Below, piece by piece: positions 14,501 to 23,500 of a stretch of DNA of 64,000 nucleotides. The position numbers were made by a program, and so were the translations under genes. Source of the stretch: Trichoplax sp. H2 (lineage: Eukaryota > Placozoa > Uniplacotomia > Trichoplacea); assembly GCA_003344405.1 (NCBI GenBank), contig NOWV01000127.1:154738-218737 (forward strand). The letters are read 5' to 3'. The number at the start of each line of letters is the position of its first letter. The first letter of the stretch is position 1. The notes beneath the pieces are model-generated. The model saw nothing but the letters and a program-made list of their open reading frames with translations. It did not search any database and was not told the origin of the DNA.

Positions 14501-17500
14501 AATTGTCTCTTTAATAATGTACTTTGCATGTGCTAGTAAAAAATGATTAAAATTAACGAATTCCGAATTTTACCAGTTACAGTGATCTTCTACATCTTTT
14601 GAGTTAGTTACAGACTACGATAAGAAGCTATGCACATAACTGTTCCAGAAAATACATTCATTTTCTATTTTATATGTCTAACAAGATCGACTTGCAGTTT
14701 CATTAGATATTTTGACATCATATAATGATTGAAAGATGGATGAAGAACAAATTGTAGTTTCAAATTTTACTTAGGATTCGCAAAAATATTACAATATCTA
14801 GGCAAAGACCATGCCAGCTTACAAATTATGGAGATTTGAAAGGTACTCAAACTGATTGGGAGCTAAATTTTTGAGTTCATTTTCATTTATATTTCTAGCC
14901 AATATTAAGTATTGAAAACGAGCAATTATTAAAATGACAGCTAGACCAAATGTTATGATCTCATTAATAAAAGCAGTACTAGTGAACTTACAAGTCCTGA
15001 AGTCTGACTAACGGTTGCAAACTTTCTGAGCTCAAATCGGTTAATTTATTTCCTGCTAAATCTCTTATCGACATAACATAAGAAACTATGCAATTAGTAG
15101 ATTGATATTCACATGTTATGCGTAAATAGCTTAATAAATATGATGATTGTAATAGAGAATATATAATGTGTTGATGAATAATTGCATGTTCTTAAATATG
15201 CTGGTACAAAGTCGGGAAAATTTTCTAATGTATTATTATACGGCATTTATATGTGAGTTATAATGGCCAGCTAAATAGCTACGAATAAGAAAGGACAGGT
15301 AAGTTATGATGTATGAATGATATTTTATCTTCTAAAAGTTTGGAGAAAATTCTAGGTTTGTTATGATTGTATACTCACAGAATAGCAACTTTGTCTAGGT
15401 CCTTAAAAGCGGTAGCATCGATCTTAGAAATATTATTAAAGGATAGTCTCCTAAAAATTTAATTTGATTAATCTTGATAGGTATTTCCTGAAAGCTTTAG
15501 ATATGTAATAATTGATTCTAATAAATTGATTGGTATTAGGTTAATTTCCGTTGCTAACTTTTACTTTCAAAATCTAAATCTTGTGACGCTTATATATAGA
15601 TTAAATAATTACAGGGTTATAAGGCTTTTGAGGCCCTTGAACTGGTAGCTATCCAACGAAGTTAACTTGCCATTAGTGATATTCCTATTCAATATTTAAA
15701 ACATCAATTGTTATTTTAGAAGTAACTTCAAAAGATATGTCAGTATCTAACTAAGTGCACTTTGTTACCTAGCTATTAAAATATAAAAAATCTATTAAAA
15801 CTTCTCTTTTTGAAGGTACGAATACGTTTAAGTATAAGGTCTCATTTAGATTTAAAATTCCAACTTTCTTTAACAGAATTCGTCAGTACTACTGTTGGTT
15901 ATTAACTGAGACTAATAGCGGTTTAAAAATATTTAACTTACAAAATTGTTGTCTTAACCATCGATTTAAATAATTCAGGAGGAAGATTCAATATGGGATT
16001 GTAATCCAAATTTCTAAAAAATATATAGTTAATTAGATGAATAATGCACTGGATTAAAAAAGATCATTTGCAAATTTTGTATTCGCTGAGGTAACTAGTA
16101 GTTTATTATCTTAAACTAGCCATGAAAATCTATAAGAAACTAGTTCGTATGGAAATTTTTAATTAAATTCTTATTTATCTTATGTTGATATCTGCAGTTC
16201 CAGCGACTTTGTACTATTTTCATACTTACATCAATTTAATTGCAGTCAATGGCTGGAATGATGTTGAGGCAATTAATTGGATATTATTGTAATCTAAATG
16301 CCTTTATTATTCCGGTTAGAAATCGGATTTAGGAAATTTTGTTTTCAATTATTTAAGATAATTGAATTTGGGTTATGTAATAGTAACTTATAATAATGAT
16401 CATTTGATTCTTACAGTTCCCGCAAGTTTGGAGCACATATAGTTTCTGGATAAATAGTTGTTAGATTATTACGATCTAAGCTCCTAAAAATGAAAACCAG
16501 TGGTGTGTTATCATAAGCTTATAATCCAATTAAATGGCTGATATCTTATAGGAAAAATAGCTGCTAAGAGCCGAGATATTCACGGCTTACAGTATAATTA
16601 ATTATACATTATTACTAGGTCTAAGCCAGTTTGAATTTCAACACTATTTCTCAGTAAAATATAGTTGGAGGGGTTCATCATATTAATACAAGGTCTTATC
16701 GCAGTATCTTTATACAACGCTTTATGTTTAGACAAATCATACCCCAAAAATCTAATGTAACTTTCTATGGATTAATAGTGAAATTAATTTGTACATAGAT
16801 AATCTAAAATGAAGTACATATAATTGATTACCGCTTACACTATTGTAATGTAACATAGTATTGTGATTGTAGACTGTTAGCCATGTAATCGTGCTCCCTA
16901 GCAATTAAGAATTTAAATTTTGATATAGTAACGTTACTTGGTAAATTTTTAATAAGACTTACAATACTTCTAGTTTCTTAAAGTCGCAAAATGTATTATT
17001 TTCTATGGCATGCAATTTATTTTGAGCAAGGTCACTATATAAAAGAAAAGAAGATATGCGANNNNNNNNNNNNNNNNNNNNGCAGTAGAATAGTCTTACT
17101 AAGAATAATTAACTATGTGTAAAATAAGGTAAAAGGTTGCCATGCCGATTGTAGCTGCGAATGCTACGAAAAGTATAAAAGCATGCAACTTTAGATTATT
17201 CTGTTACTTCGTTGTAGAAGTCTTTAGTAGCAGTATTCGTCTAGAGTAGAGCTGTGTGTAGTTAATCTTTGTATAAGATTCAATAAAGCCCTTATTTTTC
17301 TAAAATTTGGAATTTCGTGATCGGTATATATCATAACTATCTATGAACTAATATTTTCAAAGATATATATTATACTAACATTTGCATCATAAATGATCAT
17401 GCAATGCGTACATATTAAAAATTCCATATTTAAACATATTCGAATAATAATAGTAATCGTGCTCCCTAGCAATTGAGAATTTAAATTTTGATATAGTAAC

Positions 17501-20500
17501 GTTAATTGGTAAATTTTTAATAAGACTTACAATACTTCTAGTTTCTTAAAGTCGCAAAATGTATTATTTTCTATGGCATGCAATTTATTTTGAGCAAGGT
17601 CACTATATAAAAGAAAAGAAGATATGCGAACGAAATTGATATTAAGGATTTATGACTACATTAACACCATTTATATTATTTGCAATGTAATTATATCCTA
17701 GTAGACGATAGGATATGACATTTAGTTTAGTCTTTAGCTTCACATTATTACTTGTATGTATATATCATGTAAATAAACGCGCAAACAATTTAGCATAAAT
17801 AAAATGTCAGAAATATATACGAGCATTACAGATTGTATGCAATAAATTCTCTCAGTTTGCTTACAAATCTATCAAATTTGTTAAGCTGCTAACAGAATCA
17901 CGTTGTAAATTCTCCAAATTGTTGCCTGCAATGAAACTAAAGCGTAAATAATCAATACTTCGATTACTATTATCCAAAATAAGTTATTTGTCGTGATACT
18001 GTAATTTACGGTAAAAATAAAGTCAGATCAATAATTAAATTCGAAAGTGTATCGTATCAATTGAATTTAGTATTAAATTTGTAGTTGTTGACGTATAATG
18101 ATTACCAAATGGATATTAAATATGAAGATTGCATTAGTAAATATATTTAAATATGATTTTACTGTAATCCATTATAATAAATGTATCGTGCATTAGATTC
18201 GTATTAAATGATATTAGTATAAGAGCTTATACTTTAAAGCAACTGTCATCTAGATTTAGTTAAATAAATGATCAACTATCTTTAATTAAAAATTGCAATT
18301 AACCAGCATAACTATAACTGTTATGTCAGCAATATACAATGTGTTGAAATACTCGTAGACATTCCAAATCTTTGTACGGTTTGTTTGAAATCTTACGTAC
18401 ATCTTCCTAAGCCGGTTTGAGCCACTAAAAGCATTGCTTTCAATTGTTTCAATTTCATTATTCGAAAGGCATCTAATTTGAAATAGTTACCGTACTTCAT
18501 TATGACTGATATTCAAAGTAGCATTCATTTCTATAGAATAATATCAAAAATTCTTAGCTGGTAAGTTATATGTAGGCTAGAAAAATTAAACATTTGAACT
18601 TCTATTTAAAATGATAATTAAAAATTATCATCGTTACTACATACAAGGTCTCCAGGTTATGAAGATCGATGAAATAGTTCGATCTTATGATTGATAGCTT
18701 GTTTTTGGAAAGCGATCTGCATAAATATAACAAATTTAATCAATGTATGAATACCTGGCTGCCATAATACTTAAATAGGCCGATCAAAATTGCAAATTTT
18801 TCTTCTATATTCACAAAGTGGAGCATAGATTGATTAAATTCTACTTCAGTAATCTATAGTTTTTCAATCTCAATAAGACACTATAGATCTTTATATGGTA
18901 TATTACCTGCATACGATACGCTCCACTAATTTTCTAAACATGTTTGTTTGTTAAGATCGTAATGCAATCGATTTATACTTTCTTTTTCAACTGTTATTAT
19001 TACTACTACTTACATTACTTACATTATTCACATGATGGCTTACACTGTAATATGTCTTTATTAATAACTATCAACCGCGAATTATAGCAAACAATTACGG
19101 ATCTATTTCCTGCTAGAGTATCTATGCGAATCCAGATGATAGTCATGAAATAGGGTTATTTAGATTAATTGAACTCTCTATCATAAAAGTGAAATACAAA
19201 CTATAGTGATATATCGTAGGCAATTTATACATTATTCTGCTTTATCAGACATACAACAAGTTCAATCCAGCAATTGGCTTAAAGGCTCCATCATCGATAG
19301 ATAAGATTTCATTAGATTCCATAGTTCTGTCAATAAAATGAAAAAGATAGATAAGGATAAATTTGTATAATATAAATTCTTAGTCGTCAGATTGAATTAT
19401 TATTTGTAGAACCAAAATGCAATTGCAGAAGTATCCAATTATTTACTGTAAATAAAATGGTTGAATGATAGTTTCAGTTCTATCAAACGAAAGTTCTAGC
19501 CACATCAACTAGAGATTAGTCTGTAATGTTTTCATAATTAATTAATGATTTAATGATATTCAATCATGAGATTAGCAGTAATTTATTTGGCTTTATATCT
19601 TCTAAAATCTTATCTGAAATTGGCAAGTGTGGTAGATATAATCTTTATCATTAAATTAATAAATCGAATGTATTATTAAAAGACATTAATCATCTACGGG
19701 TATTGTAAAAAACATGACAAAAATGAAATGACATTATAATATAAATCATTAGGAAATTTTTCTTACACTTCCGTTAGTTTGGAGAGGCATGCAAAGCTAC
19801 CATTTGAAACTTTAGATAAATTGTTATCATTGAGGTCTCTAGAGAAAACAGTTCAAAATTACAGTTTTTTCCAGCTTCAGAGATAAACTTGAAATTACGT
19901 GCCAGAATACTATTTAAAGTACGTATGTACAAATCAATTAACGGTTTTACGTCGCCAATGTTATACATGAAGTAAAATTGCTGACATATAAACATATACT
20001 TTTAAATGATTACTATAAATCTGCTATGCAGTATTATAACATATATATACATCACAAGAAGTAAATTGATTAAAAGAAACATTAAGAAAAGGTGAAATTT
20101 TATGAGGTATAATAAGAACTAATATCTAGAAACAGTTCATGTTTCATTTAATATGCATGCGATAGTACCATTATCTTGAAGTATGAAAGACAATTAAGAA
20201 TTTTTTATGATTGAGTTAATTAAAATTATTACGCGATTCAATGCGTTAGGTTGATGACCATCAACGATAATACAATATTTTACCAATAAGTTTCAGAAAA
20301 AAATAATAAGTTTTGAGCTTTACTAAACTTACAGTAACCACAGATTGGGCATTGAACAGAATGACCCGCTTTCGATAGAATTGATATCATTATTGTGTAA
20401 ACTCCTAATAATTAGAAATGCTACGTCAAATTCACGTACTTTACATCATATAAAGAAATACTAAATGTGCTATTTAATTAACATCGAATTTATAGCTAAA

Positions 20501-23500
20501 GTAGTACAGTACAGAATGGAATAATACATATCATAACTTAATTTAAGTAAGAAGGTATCCATAGTTTTATCTACAAATAACCGGAATGAAGCAAAGCATT
20601 TTCGTTATCGTAGTTTGTATATTATAATAAAGATTAAGTCTGATAGATACTGCTCGATGAAAGGTAAGAAAAAGCCTAAGTTAATAGATACATATGCCTT
20701 AACTATCGATAATAAGGTTAAGGTAACAGAGAATTTTGCTTTATCAGATACTTGAGTATTTGACGATATACATAATAAGCACTATTATTTCATTTTATCT
20801 AATAGTTTACAAGTTTTTCAAGTTAGAAAGACAAGCAAAGGTGTAACGTTCAATTTTCTGAATTTTGTTCTGGAAAAGCCGTCTATAGTTAAGTCAAAAA
20901 AAGAACTTAGTGAGTATTAATCGTTTGATTTTTATGTATATCGCGTACGGATGAGGCAGTTCTTATGAAGATAGATACGTACAGATTCGAAACACTTAAT
21001 AACGTACAAAACGAATTCGGTTCGATGTAAGTAATTGAATTTTGTTCTATGTCTCTAAAATATCGAAATAGTTGAGGTTAGCACTGATCTGCCCAAATTG
21101 AAATTTTTACGGCTAATTCCAATATGGTTATTGGTTGATTTTGTGAATTGCGAGGAACCATGTAATAGTTCACGTAGCCGCTAGCAAGTCATTATGATAT
21201 TTTTTGAAGGACATGCTTTACATGTTCATTAATGGCATCCGAAGCTCAGTGAGTATTTACCGAATTGATTATATAATTTATTTTTAAAATTCAAATTCTT
21301 ACAGAAGTTGCACTGATGATAAGCCAGTGAAGGCCCATAGACCAATTGTTTTCAGCTGATTTCTTGCAAGATCACTAATTAAAGATGATGTTTAGCGAAA
21401 AATTTAGACCGTATAGTAAATTAAGAATTTAAATCATTTTCATTTCCATGGAAAATTAGCTCTATATAATGAGAGAGTGTAATATTGTATTCTAATTTTA
21501 TGATATATTTAGTACTGTCTACGTAGTTATTGTGTTCAACATGTGATAGATATTCCGTTAGAGGCTTAAGTATTTGAGATGTTAATACGGAAGTGTGTAG
21601 CAAGTAAGGTGCTAAGATTGTTGACGCGGAAAAGTTTATAAGTGAATAGTTTAGCACGGTAAAATAGTTCTTTCTCGTTAGAAGTCCTCAGTTGATTGAT
21701 TACGTTATATTTTGGTAAACGAGATTTTGTTCAATAAATCTTAATTTTCTAAAGTCTTGAAGATTCTTTATCTATCAAGCTCACACTCTGCTAATTAAAA
21801 AGTAGCGGTGGCTAATTATAGTTATAAAAGTAAATTTGATAAACTACATTGGTAGATTGTGCGATAAGCTTTTGATACTATAAATATAATACTACACTAT
21901 TACTGTCAATATAAAAGAATTCTGTAAAAGAATTCTATAAAATTTCAATCTTACAGTGTACGAAGTTTGGTCAAGTTACGGAATGAATTTGGCTCAATTT
22001 CTTCGATAGCATTAGCTTCAAGAAATCTAAAATATTAAATAATGGTATTGTTATTTACTAAGTACTTGTATAAGCTCATTCAAGTTGGAATAGATTTTTT
22101 CGTTGCTAATGGTCAGAATATTTCGGTATATCAATGATCGCAGCTATTCAGGATGAGTATGAAAATATCACTGCGCTTTTTCTTCTATATTAACTTATTT
22201 TATACTTACAAGCCAATTAATGATATCAAACAATCCAAACTATCATTTTTAATCACTTTCAAACGATTGCCTTTCAAATTTCTAAATAGTAAATTTCATA
22301 TGTGCCAAAAAGAAAAATATTATGTCTAATCTTAGATAGTTTCATAATTAACTTACAATGTCTGTATTGACGCGATCGTAATTAAAGAAATTTATTAATT
22401 GTTCTTTAGCTACGATGTATGATAACTCTGATGATTAACTTATTTTTACATATTAATACGCACAGACGAGTAAGTGACTGCAAACCACATAAGGAATTGG
22501 GTTCAATAACCGAAATGGCATTATGCCTAATTCGCCTGAGATGTTGATGAAAGAATGATAGTTCTAGATTAGTTGGTGAGAACACTGCCATTGCAATGTA
22601 TTACATTAAAAATGAAATAAATATAATAGCTACTGATTGTGCCACATTGAATATTTGATTATAATTGTAAATCAGAAATAAGATTTTGAAATTAAAAAAA
22701 ATACTACTTATACTGTACATTACAATGCGGTCTTAAAATGATTTACTGGAAATGAAATTCTACTGGATGATAGCAGCCAAAATTTAGAGCGAGCTAACGC
22801 ACATAGATATATTATCAGATAGAATATCATCTATCGCAGACTTACAAATACTTCAAATTCGATAAACAACCGAAATTGTCTTTAGACAGGGTTTTAATTC
22901 GATTATTATCCAAAAATCTAGTCAAAATTCAGATAAGATTTAAAAGTGGGATCAAAATGCTAATATATGCTAATACAGCTAATGCAATTTCCCTCCGATG
23001 ATACTGTTAACAGAGTATGTCCGTGTATTGCACTTACAAGTACTGCAGATTTTGCAATGTACATAATGCTTTTGATTGGATGTCGATTAGAGCGTTCGAA
23101 TCAAGTTTCCTACAAAAATTGGATATACAGATATTAACCATTACGTTTACTAGCTAACACTACAATTGTAATGATCATGTATAGTCAAGGAAGCAAATAA
23201 GGCAGCTAGGACTTGGATTTTTAATGTAGTTATTGGAAAATGATTTATGACTTTTAGTGAAATTTCACTATGGGGCACAGAGGATTATGTAGCAACCGCT
23301 TGAAAAATAATTTCAAAGGGTTCTTTCTTAACTTTTGCAGTGTAATCTTAAATTATTACTATCAATATTATAAGAATACATAGATAGCAAAACGAATCAT
23401 TTCACCGAGAATGCATTACTAGGACAATATAAGCCTTATACTGTATAAAAGGAGTGTAAGACTTCAAATTTGAGCTTAGGTGCGGGGTTATTCTGATTTG

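Larger units (their letters stand above)
16844..17335 (+). mobile_element. LTR family A (copy 4), broken by misassembly
   Basis: Both ends are present: TGTAATGTAAC at 16844 and ATCATA at 17335, with target-site duplication ACTAT at 16839-16843 and 17336-17340. After the shared GCCATG (16880-16885) the LTR is replaced by 176 bp copied from the downstream flank and then by the 20-N gap, and LTR sequence resumes at 17082. About 265 bp of LTR is therefore missing. TATAAAAG at 17174-17181 and AATAAAG at 17282-17288 remain. Confidence 0.8.
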
